DNA from: Tricholoma matsutake
Taxonomy: Eukaryota; Basidiomycota; Agaricomycetes; Agaricales; Tricholomataceae
Reading direction: 5' to 3'
Length of the DNA: 64,000 bases
Assembly (NCBI GenBank): GCA_026075535.2
Contig: AP026548.1
Span: 9,114,001-9,178,000 of the forward strand
Under the pieces are notes generated by a model. That model saw nothing but the letters and a program-made list of their open reading frames with translations, was not told the origin of the DNA and made no database searches. Shown here one piece after another: positions 52,640 through 63,399 of this stretch; position 1 is the first letter of the stretch, and every line of letters begins with the position of its first letter. The translations under genes were made by a program, and so were the position numbers.

Positions 52640-53625
52640 GTCATCGCTGTTTATATGCCCCCTAGGATTTTCTTGGTGTGTTTCAAGTTTCCCTCGGGCT
52701 CCCACGAGTTCTCTGAGGTTGGGTATCTGACCCACTTCACTAGGAAGTGCATGGTCCTTCCTTTCTTCTTGTGTCCAATGATTGCTTCCACTTCATACTC
52801 TGATTTGCCTTCTATCAAGTCAGGCGGTGGTTTTGGGAAATTTGGCCCATGTGTCTTGGTTTCTTTATATGGGGAAAGGAGCACCGCATGGAATACCGGG
52901 TGTATTTTCCACTGTTCTGGCAGCTTTAATCAGTAGGAGAGTGGGTTTAGGATTTTTTTGATGGTGAAGGGTCCTTCTCTCTTTGGTGTGAGCTTCCTCA
53001 TTGCATGTGTCGTTTTGAGGTTCTTCACCTCTAGCCACACCCTGTCTCCTTCTTTGAATGGGGTGAAGTGCCTCGTTGTCCTTTCTGCCATCATTTGTCT
53101 GGCCAACTCATGCATTGCCCTCGCTTCATCTCAGGCTCATTGTAGTGTGACGATTTGCTTCTCTATTGCCGGTATGTTCATTTTCAGATAGGGGAGTGGG
53201 ATTGCCTTGGGTTCGTAGCCCATCATCAGGTTGAATGGGGAGTTCTCCTGTACGGAGTGTGTTCTTTGGTTGTGCATGAACTCCGCAGTTGGGAGGAGGT
53301 GTTTCCAATTCTCCTGATTGTTTGAGCAGAAAATCCATAGGTATACTTCCACTTCTTGGTTTACCCATTCTGTCTCCCCATCAGTCTGTGGGTGATATGC
53401 CATGCTCATTGTCAGCTTAATTCTGAGCAGTCTTCCCAGCTCCTGGAAGAGCTGCAAGGTGAATCTGGGATCTCGGTCAGAGATGATCTTGTCTGGCAGG
53501 CCAAATCATTTGTAGACATGATCCAAGTAGAGGGTGGCTGCCCCCAATGCATCTATGGTTTTCCTGCAAGGGATAAAAATTACCCCCTTCATAAGACCAT
53601 GGTCTACCATGACCATGAGTGCATA
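52640..53625 (-). pseudogene. F integrase and chromodomain
   Basis: Core from VDHGLMKGVIFIPCRKT; the SDRDPRF box; MAYHPQTDGETEWVNQE; then RVWLEVKNLK, KREGPFTIKKIL, HPVFHAVLLSPYKE; chromodomain YEVEAIIGHKKKGR, FLVKWVRYPTSENSWEP. TGA at the YKQF box and before ARDEA (Trp/Gln positions), plus frame changes. Diverged duplicate of 21058-22100. Confidence 0.87.
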
Positions 53626-54252
53626 AATTCTACAAAAAAAACCCACCCCCCCATTTCATGGGGGGGAGGGGGTGGTGGTGCATTTCATCGACTGTCTCAT
53701 CAGCTCTGTCCCATCATTTCCCCTCCCTCTCATCTCCAGCATGTCTCACCTCCCTCACCTCACCTCCCCTCCCTCATCTCCCCTCCCCTGTTGTTCCACC
53801 CACCATCCACCCCACAAGCAGTTGCTTGTGAGGCTGGTGGTGGGTGGTGCATCATATGTCAGTGGCTGTGTTTGTCCATCGTCCCCTCCCTCCCTTCCCC
53901 TCCCCTTAAACACCCTACAAGCAGATGCTCATAGGTGTGTGTGTGGGGTGGGTGTTGCCATCATCTCCCCTTCTGGTCGTTGTCTCCCTTTCCACTTGTC
54001 ATTTCGTCCCCCCCCCTCATCACCCTCGTCGTTCATCCCCCTCATCATCTGCACCCATGAGCCACCCTATGAGCAGCAGCTCGTAGGCATGGGGTGGGTG
54101 CATTGTTGGTTCGTCAGTGACATGGCGTGAGGGGAGGGGTCGGGTGGTGCTTACCAGGTGGATATTCCCCTTCTGGGGTCTCCTGGTGTTGCTCCCCATG
54201 CTCCTGACCACGATCGATACCCTCACATCCCATTTTGACAGGGAGGAGGGGG
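53626..54252. repeat. T4, internal fragment of a T1-type transposon
   Basis: Begins with T1 sequence AAATTCTACAAAAAAAACCC (as at 3856) and ends at the G-rich stretch matching 10525. Between them it follows T1 closely except for ~190 extra bases (about 53785-53985) that add two palindromes (53812, 53914) to the shared one (54066). Both ends lack terminal repeats, so it is a scrap. Confidence 0.7.
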
Positions 54253-54451
54253 TGTAGTAAGCAGAGGGTGGTTGACTGAGATCACCTGCAGCAAGAACAC
54301 AAATAACATATTTGTTTTGCATAGGGTACAAAAGTCCTCTTCTAACTATGGACCAGTTCCCTTATAAAGGAACCAGTGGCTTATGAACACAAGTATGGTA
54401 CATAATAGTAAATATATGTAAAGCTCTAGGCCACAGGCCCAGATCACTACA
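54253..54451 (-). repeat. D 3' LTR (199 bp)
   Basis: Minus strand TGTAGTGATCTGGGCC...CTGCTTACTACA, with TTTATAAGGGAAC as a TATA-like box near the middle, preceded by the tract CCAGAAGGGGAGAA. Same start and similar size as the E LTR. Confidence 0.78.
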
Positions 54452-54552
54452 TTCTCCCCTTCTGGTTTGGACCCATGGTCCAAACCAAAACCCAAGAATC
54501 AAGAAAACAAGAAGGCAGCATGACATGTATTTCTTCAAGATTGTAAGTGAAC

Positions 54553-56970
54553 TCAACCCTCAGAGGGAGGAGTGCAAGGCAAAATGTCTGTATCTGCATT
54601 GGTGTCAATGTCCATTCCACTTCTGAGCGGGATGGATAGAATGGTGGGAGTAAGTGGGTAAGGAGTCAATGCGAGTTGGAATTCTGGGGTCTCAAGGGAT
54701 GTTGCATCACTGGGAGGCACCGACAACTGCTCCCCTCCAAGGGGCACAGTCCCAGTTTCTGACTCATCATCAGATGAGACAGAATCGGTTTCCTCCATGT
54801 CAGAACCTCGGTTCTTGTGGTGACTCCAGGTGACGCATGCTGCAACCAGCTTGATCCCACCTGTCTTAGCAGAACAGAACCCCATGGCAGAGTTGCATTG
54901 TCTCTTTTGCTCCTTCTTTACTTTATTTTTTTCTGCCTTCATTCGATGTGGTGGACCTACGTAAGTCCAGCTGCCATCCACAAAATCCAGGGTGGTTAGT
55001 GCTGGAGAGGTAGTGTCCACCTCAGGTTGTGAACGACTCGAGGCAGGAGTTTGGTCCAAAGCCTCATTGTGTAGGGGGGGGACAGTTGAGAAAGGAGTGA
55101 TATTCAACCCACCCATAGGCAAACCTGGATGAATGGACAGGGAGCGGATGCCAGAGGGCACCACAGTTGAACTAGTCGCTAGGCTAGAACTGGAAGCAGC
55201 TGGTGGGGGAACATGGGGAGTAGTGTGTATGGAAGCAGATAGCCCTGGACCTCCACTCAGGGTATGAACTGCCTCTGACACATCACATCCCCACTTCTGC
55301 TTGGGAGGCGGTGGCTGGGTCAAACATTGCAATCCCAGAGGAGCAATCCACCATTGAGGCTATGTCATCAGAGGTGTATCTTCCTCCTTGGGAGTAGGTA
55401 ATTGTTTCAGGCACTGGAGAACATCTGAGGCAGGAGCAGAGTCCTCCTCACGTCAGGACTCCACTGCTCCATTGATCCATCCTAAGCCATAGTGGTAGGC
55501 TTCCCTTACTTCATGATCAGATACCCCCAATGAAGCAAGATGGCGCACCACATCCTCAATGCTGATCTTTGGGGAGGGGTTTGGCAATGGATGTCAATTG
55601 CAAAGAATGTTTATGGATATATGTAGCATCTGGCAGGTTCTCCGGTACAAACCAGGAGTACAGAACACTTCCGCCAGGCGCAATTGCAAAATTTGTTTCT
55701 GCTTCTGAGGCAGCCCAGCCAGAACTTGTTGTCTCATGAGGAGCATCCCATGGACATGGGAAAGGTTCACTCATGAGTGGTCTCATATCAACCCAGGTGC
55801 ATTCTGGAATTGAAAGAGTTGACAGTGCATGAAATGAGACCATGCTTCCACAGTGTCATTGATTGGGGGCTGGGGCATCTGGTCAGGATCCTGCAGGCAT
55901 TGTATTCCCTTGGCTGACTGGCAATCAGGGGGCAGTCACTTGGGTAGCCTCCACATGGCGATTGCGTAACTCATCAATGGTGTCCGCTCAGCGACAGGAG
56001 TCAAGCTGGCCAAATGAGTGTAAGACTGGGCCTGTCGAAGGTCCAGCTCATTTCCCTCCCATTGTGCACCCATGGCCCAACCATCGAATTCTGCTGTACT
56101 CCAGGGAATATCTGGAGTGGATGGTGGGGGTTCCCTCTGAGCGGGTACCCAATTGGCCAAGCAAATGGGAGGGTTGGAGTATATTTTAGTTTGATTTTTG
56201 GGAGATGGGGGTAGAAGTGGCAGATATTGAACATCCCTAATGTCCACCTCCATTGTGTCAATGTGGGAGCAAGTGAGTGGGGGTGGGCCTTCAGGGTGTG
56301 CGGCAGGCCTTGATGCAGCACCTGTGTAACTGGATCCGCAGGCCTGAGGCCCAGGGATGGGGGATGGTTCGCATGCCTGAGACCTTTTGGTGTGCCTGTC
56401 CTCTTGCCATTGATCCAATCGATCCTCAAGGCTGTGTATTTTCACCTTGAGTTCCACTATTGCATCCTCATAACTGTCATACACCCATTCAGTGGCACAT
56501 CTGGCTTCGACAGTGAGGTCCCAGTCATGCTAATTCTTGGCCTCAAGATACTCTCTGTCCTGGTCAAACTTGTGCTGATACACATGGATCACATAGGACT
56601 TGCACATCCCACAGCCTCCCCAATGAACTATGATGCCCAGATGGCTGTTGTACCTCCATTTGTCAACTGGGGGAGCCATACACATCCTTCTGTCTGGGTC
56701 ATGCCTCCTGTCATTTCTGGCAGGCTCCATGGAATATCCTGATGACTGCGAGCACCCCCTAGCTTCCTCTCTCCTGGAGCCTTGCGGTTCGAGATTGGTT
56801 CCCCTTCTCTCTCTTCTTCCCTCTCTCCTTTCTCTCCCCCTTTGAGGCACATCAGCCTCATGAATATGTGGTGTGGGTGGTGGCAAGTTGTCCATAGGGT
56901 CATCTTCAGAATACCCACCCATCAGAGCAGGGTGTACTGGGAAGAGAAGAAAAAAAATGTTTAACTCCAC
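54553..56970 (-). pseudogene. D ORF3: accessory gene downstream of pol
   Basis: Lies between the chromodomain (57043) and the LTR. N-terminus LNIFFLLFPVHP, then MDNLPPPTPH and an Arg/Glu-rich stretch (QRGRERREGRRERRG). V-H-x2-GC-x2-C-x2-Y-x2-H-x4-K at about 56625-56560 is followed by a coiled coil (AIVELKVKIHSLEDRLDQW, 56450-56400). Pro-rich sequence with MEVDIRD comes next, then the C-terminal domain ISIEDVVRHLASLGVSD...YGLGWING (55565-55470), the Trp pair PQWWIAPL (55350), a Pro/Ser-rich part (open 55332-54553, 259 codons) with KAEKNKVKKEQKRQ, and an acidic tail. Order and motifs match K1 ORF3. One TGA at 56532 and a 1-nt shift at about 55570. No known family; role unknown. Confidence 0.72.
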
Positions 56971-57042
56971 CTGTCAACTGTACAGTACCGAGTTCCCATG
57001 ATCTGCCTAAGTGTGATCATTACCAAGTCACAACATCAGCCA

Positions 57043-57362
57043 TCACTGTTGACTTCTCAACTTCTGAGTTGAGAAGCTTCCCTGCCCTTTGCGTGCTGGT
57101 GCATGCTTGGGCAAATCCATCCAATCCTTGGCACCCACAAGGGCAAAGTATGAGTCCAGAGCAGCCAGCTCATTGCACACAGCCAGTGGCTCCCAAGTGG
57201 ATTCACCCATACTCCACTTGACTTCCAATTCCAGGGCATGTCCCTTCCATCGGTGGGACATGATCTCTTCTACAAACCACTCGGCATCGTCTGGAGCACC
57301 AAAATTGTAAGGATCAAGATGGTGCCTGTTAGGAAACAGGTCATCATCATTGGCGATATAGG
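57043..57362 (-). pseudogene. D chromodomain and integrase end
   Basis: YIANDDDLFPNRHH, FGAPDDAEWFVEEIMSHRWK, LEVKWSMGESTWEP, CNELAALDSYFALVGAK, DWMDLPKH. The frame is open to 57043. The tail after the chromodomain helix is conserved with K1. Separated from the rest of integrase by transposon B. Confidence 0.87.
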
Positions 57363-57370
57363 GTCACAAC

Positions 57371-59143
57371 TAGGGTGTAGCACAGGTCACACCATGGGTA
57401 AAATCTAACACACCACACCCACACCTGTCAACACCGCACCTATTCTAACACCGCAACCACGGTGACAGGTTTAACCCATGGTCTGTCATAAAACACCACA
57501 ATGTATATACACTGTAGGTTTGACTACATCTTTCCCTTGTATTTAGACATTCTACACTGTTGAACATCCTGCATTTGTATCTTTACTAACTCAACTACAC
57601 ATTGTATAGAATTCTTGAGCCTCAGACAATAAATCTTTGTACAGAGGGACTTATATCTAATTATTTTTGAAAAAAAAGACACCTCCACCACTCAACAAGA
57701 GTGAAGGAGGGATTTGTGTATTTCATAACTCTATACAATACTAAATAATTAAAAAAAACACCGATGAGATGGGGGGCAAGGAGAGGTCCTTCCCCTTCTT
57801 CACAGTAGTGCCCCTGCCCCTCATGGTCCTGGATCATCCTCCCCATCCTTGTCCCATCCTTTCTCCCCATTTCCACCCCACGAGCAGGGGCTCATGGCAG
57901 TGGTGGGGGTGAGACAGGGGGCACCTGTCATCGTCAATAGTAAAATCATTGCCTAGAATGTTTGGGGTTAGTAACAATGAAATGAAATGAGAAAAGGAAC
58001 AAAATTCACCTGTGGCCCGACGTCTTGGGCCTTTTTTTGTTTTACCTCATCGTCATCCCCTTCCTCATTGCCATCCTCATCACCATTGCTGCCCATGTAG
58101 TTGTCGTTCATCCCCCTCTCCATCCCTGTCCCCTGGTGTTGTCGTCCCATCTCATTGCTCCCCATTTTGACCCTGTGAGCAGTCACTCATGGTGGCAGTG
58201 GTTCATTGTCGATGTCATTCTCGTCCCTTGCATCCCCGTCCCATTGTCCAGTGTTAGATGACATGGTGGCAGGTACAGGAGCAGTGGTGGTGGGTGTTGA
58301 TGGAGGGGAGTGGTGGGAGGGAGGTTTCCATTTTGGTTTTCAGTTGTGTGGCATCGTGGTGTTGCTGTGTGTGGGCATAGGTGGGCGTGGAGGCATTGTC
58401 TCATTGTTATAACATAGTTAGAACCTAATAAACAAGATGAACATATTAGTTGAAAAAACAAAAAGAAAACAAAAAAAAACTTTTCCTAGAGCCCAAACGA
58501 TGTCCATGGTCGTTTGGGCACAATATGGTGAGATAAGACTTGTAGATAATATATGAGAAATGCGCCTGAGGCCCAAATGACAATACATGTCGTTTGGGCC
58601 TGTGCCTCATCCCATCGTTGCTCCCTGTTTCCGCCCCATGGGCAGTTGCTCACGGTGGAAGTTGGGGGTGCTGTGGTGGTGATGGTGATGATGGTGTGGT
58701 GGCCATGGTGGCCATTGTTGGCATTGTTGTTGTTGTTGTTGTTGTGGTAGTTGCATCATTGTAAGTTAAAACCTGTAAACAATGCAAATGAAGTTAGTTG
58801 AATAAAGGAAAATAAGATATGAACAAAGAAAAGCTTACCTGGGGCCCAAACGACGATCAAAGTCGTTTAGGCCCATTTTGTACGCTTCATGTCACTAGAG
58901 TAGGACCAAACAAAACTGTTAGTTGTGAAATAAGAAAGTTTAAATACTTACAAATGACGATTTTGCCGTCATTTTGATGTCCAGCATCTTCTGCAGCTGA
59001 TGACCTAAATAACCGTTGATACCCATGACACCACCAAAATGGGTACGGTATGTCACTGGTCCGGCATTTCGGCAACCATACCTGTACCCATCAAACCTGT
59101 GGGCTGTTTACCATGGGTTTACCCATACCCATGCTACACCCTA
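57371..59143. mobile_element. DNA transposon B, 8-bp target duplication
   Basis: Inserted in the D integrase. GTCACAAC (57363-57370) and GTCGCAAC (59144-59151) are an 8-bp duplication differing only by one CpG transition. Terminal inverted repeats TAGGGTGTAGCA (left) and TGCTACACCCTA (right). Total 1773 bp, no transposase. Interior modules match T1/T2 in type: palindromes at 57878, 58172 and 58636; hairpins at 58013, 58488, 58570 and 58847; intron-like minus-strand spacers after them. The termini differ from T1/T2. 8-bp duplications point to hAT or Zisupton/KDZ-like transposases acting in trans. Confidence 0.8.
57760..58900 (-). repeat. B internal palindrome/hairpin modules
   Basis: Four module copies read on the minus strand. 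Each has a hairpin of the GCCCAAACGAC...GTCGTTTGGGC type and, in most, a following GTAAGC or GTGAAT and a T-rich spacer with CTAAC or CTAAT and an AG acceptor (e.g. 58836-58773, 58010-57955). A (GTT)n run lies at 58723-58745. No long ORF runs through the modules. Confidence 0.6.
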
Positions 59144-59151
59144 GTCGCAAC

Positions 59152-60310
59152 AGGCCCACATGGAACTTGTTATGCAACTGCCGACTCTTCAGTCCAGTGG
59201 GCAACTCCAACTCATAGTTGGAAGTCTCCAGGTAGCTTTGTAGGACCTCATAGGGCCCCACAAATGTGGGTAATAATTTACTGGCCCTGCCCTTCAGCAA
59301 GGTCAAATTCTTGGTTGACAGATACACCTTCTCTCCCAGCCTGATGTTGGGCTCCCTGTTCCAATGCTTGTTGGTGTGATATTGGTGGAACACCTGTTCT
59401 GCAATAATATTGTCATGAGCCACTGCCATGTTGTGCAGTGCCTCCATTGCAAAGGTATGTACCCCCGGTGGGATTGGTTCAGGCCTCATCATTCGGGGAA
59501 GGTACCCATAGTTAATCTCGAAAGGTGCCATCCCAGTGGCTCTGTTGATAGTAGAGTTTATGGCAAACTCTACCAAGGCCAGGAACTTCACCCAGTCCTT
59601 CTGGTTAGACACCACAAAGGACTGCAAGATCTGTGCTATTGAGTGATTTGCATGCTCAGTAGCTCCATCTGTTTGAGGGTGGAAGGAGGTAGACATCAGC
59701 AGTTTGATGCCTAGGATCTGATGAATCTCTCGCCACCAATGCAAGGTGAACTTGGAGTCTCAATCAGACACGATCAATCTGGGAAGTCCATGCAACCATA
59801 CGATCTCTTTAATGAAAAGAGATAATAAATCCGTCGCTGTGGTGGTGGTATTTACCGGCACCAGGTGAACCATCAATGATAAATGACAGATCACCACCCA
59901 GAGATAGTCAAACCCTCCTAATTCTGGAAAAGGGCCTATGAAATCCATCCCAATAGATTCCCCAGGATGCAGGGGTATGGGAAGGGAGTGGAGCTTTCCC
60001 AAGGGGGAGTGGTACTCCCCCTTAGACTGAACGCAAGCCTCACAGGACTCACAGAACTTATCAATTTTGTATTGGAGGCGAGGCAACCAATACCATCTTC
60101 AGACATATTCCAAAGTCTTTGCAGGGCCAAAGTGTCCTACAATGGAATGGGCCTGGTTGATTATACGACCATGCAAGGTTGAGTCCTTGGAAGGGGCAGA
60201 GGGTACACAGACAACCATGTCTCCCCCTCTGTTCTTCATCCATATCATCCCTTCTTTCACCTCGAAGTCAGGGTGATCCTTTGGACTCTCTATAATTTTA
60301 GTAAACACCT
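59152..60310 (-). pseudogene. D integrase
   Basis: Zinc motif IINQAHSIVGHFGPAKTLEY and CESCEACVQSKG; core GMDFIGPFPELGG, VNTTTTATDLLS, HGLPRLIVSD-stop-DSKF (TGA at 59760-59762 for Arg), LMSTSFHPQTDGATEH, FAINSTINRATGMAPFEIN; then KVYLSTKNLTLLKGRASKLL, VGPYEVL, NKFHVGLLR. One stop in the core. Continues past transposon B at 57362. Confidence 0.9.
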
Positions 60311-60414
60311 TATCCTTTTTATACCCCCCTCAGATGTCTTCATCCAAGGGGTCTTGTTCGGACAGGTACACCCAGAAATCCTGGGGACTAGCCAAGGAAT
60401 CATAGACTGTATGA

Positions 60415-61840
60415 TCATCCTTTCAGGTTGATCCAGAAGTGGGAACATTGTCCCCAGTTTGTGCCTCTGCCAAGGTGGGTGGAGGCTGCCACATCTTGCA
60501 CCTCAACTCTTTCATGAAGCATGCTAAAATGTTCCTTGACCTGCCAGGTCTGGGACCTGGCTGACTGAGTCTCTATGACTTGGTTCTTGATCTTGAGATG
60601 TCGATCCCAGGGCAAGTCCTCATGCATGGGATCCAAGCATACATCCACAAAGACATAGTGCACCAGGGGGGCATTGTCCCAGTTGTCAAACTGGTAGTAT
60701 TGAGACAGGGTGTCTGCCACCTTGTTGAGGTTTCCCTTGATATACCTTATATCAAAGTCAAACTGAGAAAGGTATTCCATCCAGTGGGACTGTTGTGCAG
60801 ACAGGTGGCATTGAGTTTGGAAGAACTCCAATGCCTTATGGTTGGTCACCACATGCAGGCACCGACCTATCAGTTTGTCTTCCCACTTTAGTAATGCCTC
60901 CAAGATAGCTATCATTTCATGCTCAAGGGTTCAATAGTTCCTTTGAGCGTCCGAGAATTTCTTGGACAGGAACCCAGTGGGCCGACAGGTCTGCCATTCC
61001 AGTCCCTGCCCATACATTGTGCCTATGCCAAAGACTGATGCATCACATATCACCCATATGGGTTTGGTTGACCTGGAATCTATGGGCTTCAACATGGGAG
61101 TGGAGCAACAAATATCCTTGATAGCCTGGAAACAGGTATCATGAATTGGGCGCCACTGGAAGGATTGTCCATTCTTTGTCATGGCAGAGAGTGGACTGGT
61201 GTGCACTGAGATGTCAGGAAGGAAATGGGCTAGGTACTGGACAAATCCTAGGAACCATTGCACTTTATGATAGTTGCGGGGGGCCTTCCACTCACATATC
61301 CTCGCCATTGGCATGCAAACCCTGGTCATCTATCATATGACCGAGACACTCAAGCTTCTCAGCATATAGCTTGCATTTGTCTGCGTGCAGGTAAAGCTCA
61401 TGTTCTTGAAGTTTATCAAACATGAGCTGGAGATGTTTCTGGTGTTCCTTGACCATGTCACTGAAAACAAAGATGTCATCAAGGTATGCATGCATAAACA
61501 GTCCTATGTATTTGCAGAAGATGGAGTTCATCAGCTGCTGGAAGGTGGTGGGGGCATTACAATCCCCTTGCTGCATCACCAAGCTCTCGAATGTTCCTAG
61601 TACAGTTGTGAACATGGTTATCCAGACATCGTCTGGGACCACTGGGATTTGTTTATAGGCATCGGATAGATCAATTTTTGAGCGATACTTTGCTTGAGCA
61701 ACATCCAGCCTGATCAGATCTTGATCAGGAAAGGGAGTCACGTTCTTGACTGTGTTGTCGTTCTGCTTCTTGGCATTGGCCACTGTATGGATGGCCCCAT
61801 TTTTCTTGGGTACCACCAGCATGGGGGCAGCCTGGTCCAT
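60415..61840 (-). pseudogene. D reverse transcriptase and RNase H
   Basis: RT 61840-61292: DQAAPMLVVPKKNGAIHTV, VTPFPDQDLIRLDVAQAK, MFTTVLGTFESLVMQQGDCN, active box YLDDIFVFSD (intact), LGHMIDDQGLHANG. RNase H 61329-60415: PIWVICDASVFGIGTMYGQG, LEALLKWEDKLIGR, HKALEFFQTQCHLS, FDIRYIKGNLNKVADTLSQY. Frame breaks at about 61300 and 60930. Confidence 0.9.
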
Positions 61841-61859
61841 ACAGGCAGGTCTCCACCCC

Positions 61860-62440
61860 CCACCCTACAATACCTCTTGATCTTGTCAGCGAGAGGTTGT
61901 CACATGGAGTCAGGGCACTTAGGTAAGTGACAGTTGTACTTTTTATGATCATCCACCAGAGGTATCTGGTGGTTGATTTCCCTCATGGGAGGAGGCTGTT
62001 CTGGGACTCCTTGCAGGATATCCTTGCCAGCTTCTAGCCATTCCTCCCATAGTGGAGGAATGTCCTTCTTTCCCAAGGGCCCTCTTCTCAGCCAGCTCAT
62101 TGCATATGATGAAGAGCGCTTCATTCAGGTCACTAAGCTGTTGCTCTGAGAGTACCTCAGGCACAGTGGGGTAGCCTGAATCAACACAATTGGGACCCTT
62201 GGGATACCTATTCTGAGTAAACTCCTCAACATACTTGTCCCAATCATCCGAGACCACCTGGATCCTTATCTGGGTTCTTAACTGGGGCCTTCTTCAAAGG
62301 TTCCCAATCTTCATCTTCTGGTCCCAACAGGATTGGGTCAGCCATACTTAGTCCATACACTTTCCAGGTGCAGTCCACATCTTCCTCTTCTACCATCGTT
62401 GTTGATGTTTGGCCCCTGGAAGGAGGCGGAACGGACATGG
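61860..62440 (-). pseudogene. D protease-RT linker
   Basis: DWDKYVEEFTQNRYPKGPNC, TVPEVLSEQQLSDLNEALF, WEEWLEAGKDILQGVPEQ, then EINHQIPLVDDHKKYNCHLP, leading into RT. Same segment as E 50897-51296. Two frame changes. Confidence 0.78.
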
Positions 62441-62443
62441 AGC

Positions 62444-63290
62444 TGACTCCCAGCTTATCTGGGTCCTTCAGCCCATTGACAGCAGCACGATGGCCACTGT
62501 CAAGTCACTCATCCTGAACAGGTTGAGTTCTCATGGCATACCTACAAACCTGTCAGAAGGTGCTCGCACTCTCAACTATGGTTTGGAGATCATGACCTTG
62601 AAGCCAGACCTTGTCTTGTTCAAAGTCCAGCACGATGCCATGCTTTCACATGAACACCATTCCTATGATGGCGTCGTATTGGTCTTTGTTTATCACATCA
62701 AAGTAATGGTTTCCTGAGAGGTTCCCCAACTCGAAAGGCCAAAGTTAATCTTCAACCTGCTTCCTACTGTCCCCAGCTGATGGGGCATGGGTTCTTCCAA
62801 CTCATGGACCCTCAGGTTCACAGAAATGGTGAACTCTGGGGAGACTGAGTCAGATGTGCATCTGGAGTCCAATAGCACATTGGCTTCCAACCCGTGGATC
62901 TTCATCTGCATGATGAAACATCTATTATCCTTCTCTGAACAAGGAGGATGGGTGATCTTTCTGGTGGACTTTCTCAGTGCTGGTGGGCATCTGAGATTTG
63001 AGGTGTGCAAGGGGGAAGGTTCAGTTATCACCCCTAGTTGCTCGACTGTACAAGTCAAGTCCTGCATCACTCCTAACCTCTCTAAACCGTCCATCTCAGA
63101 GAGCTCTGGTTTGACTTCAAGCTCCAAGGCATTGTCGTCTGATTTGTACTCAGAATCAGATATGGATTGCAATGAAGGACACCCATCAGGATCAAGGTCG
63201 GTTGTTTCTCTGAGGGCCCTGAAGAACTCTGGGCCATCTTTGTCATTGAAACCATGCTCTCCTTCCGAACTCAGGGGGTAGGGTTCTCCC
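62444..63290 (-). pseudogene. D protease and acidic linker
   Basis: Linker SISDSEYKSDDNALELE and PALRKSTRKIT; retropepsin ANVLLDSRCTSDSVSPEF (Gly of DSG changed to Arg), then VSVNLRVHELEEPMPHQLG and LKINFG. After 62693 a shifted frame gives the remainder (YDAIIGMVFM-type). Compare E 50370-50795. Confidence 0.82.
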
Positions 63291-63399
63291 TCTGAGCTGT
63301 ACTGTGATCCCAGGACGTGGTCTTTGGATCCTTCTGAGTCACTGTAAACATGGCCAGCTGCTCCTCATAGGGTAGGGGAGGAGGAATTCGTGCCCCCTG

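Larger units (their letters stand above)
51297..53625 (-). mobile_element. Chromovirus F, 3' part (relative of R1)
   Basis: Minus strand: integrase (53625-52930), chromodomain (52884-52660), a zinc-knuckle ORF (about 52600-51880), purine tract, 3' LTR (51808-51297). Everything upstream of the integrase core is missing, cut by T4 at 53626. Integrase is ~90% like R1 by eye, with differences concentrated at CpG sites. Confidence 0.85.

Noticed and set aside
58488..58602. GGGCCC hairpins as bacterial-style terminators
   Set aside because: The context is a eukaryotic transposon; the hairpins are followed by splice-donor-like sequence and are repeated as modules, so a terminator reading is not supported.
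36373..58700. CRISPR-like interpretation of the regularly recurring palindrome
   Set aside because: The spacing is irregular (about 95-350 bp), the copies are spread over several elements, and the organism is clearly a eukaryote.
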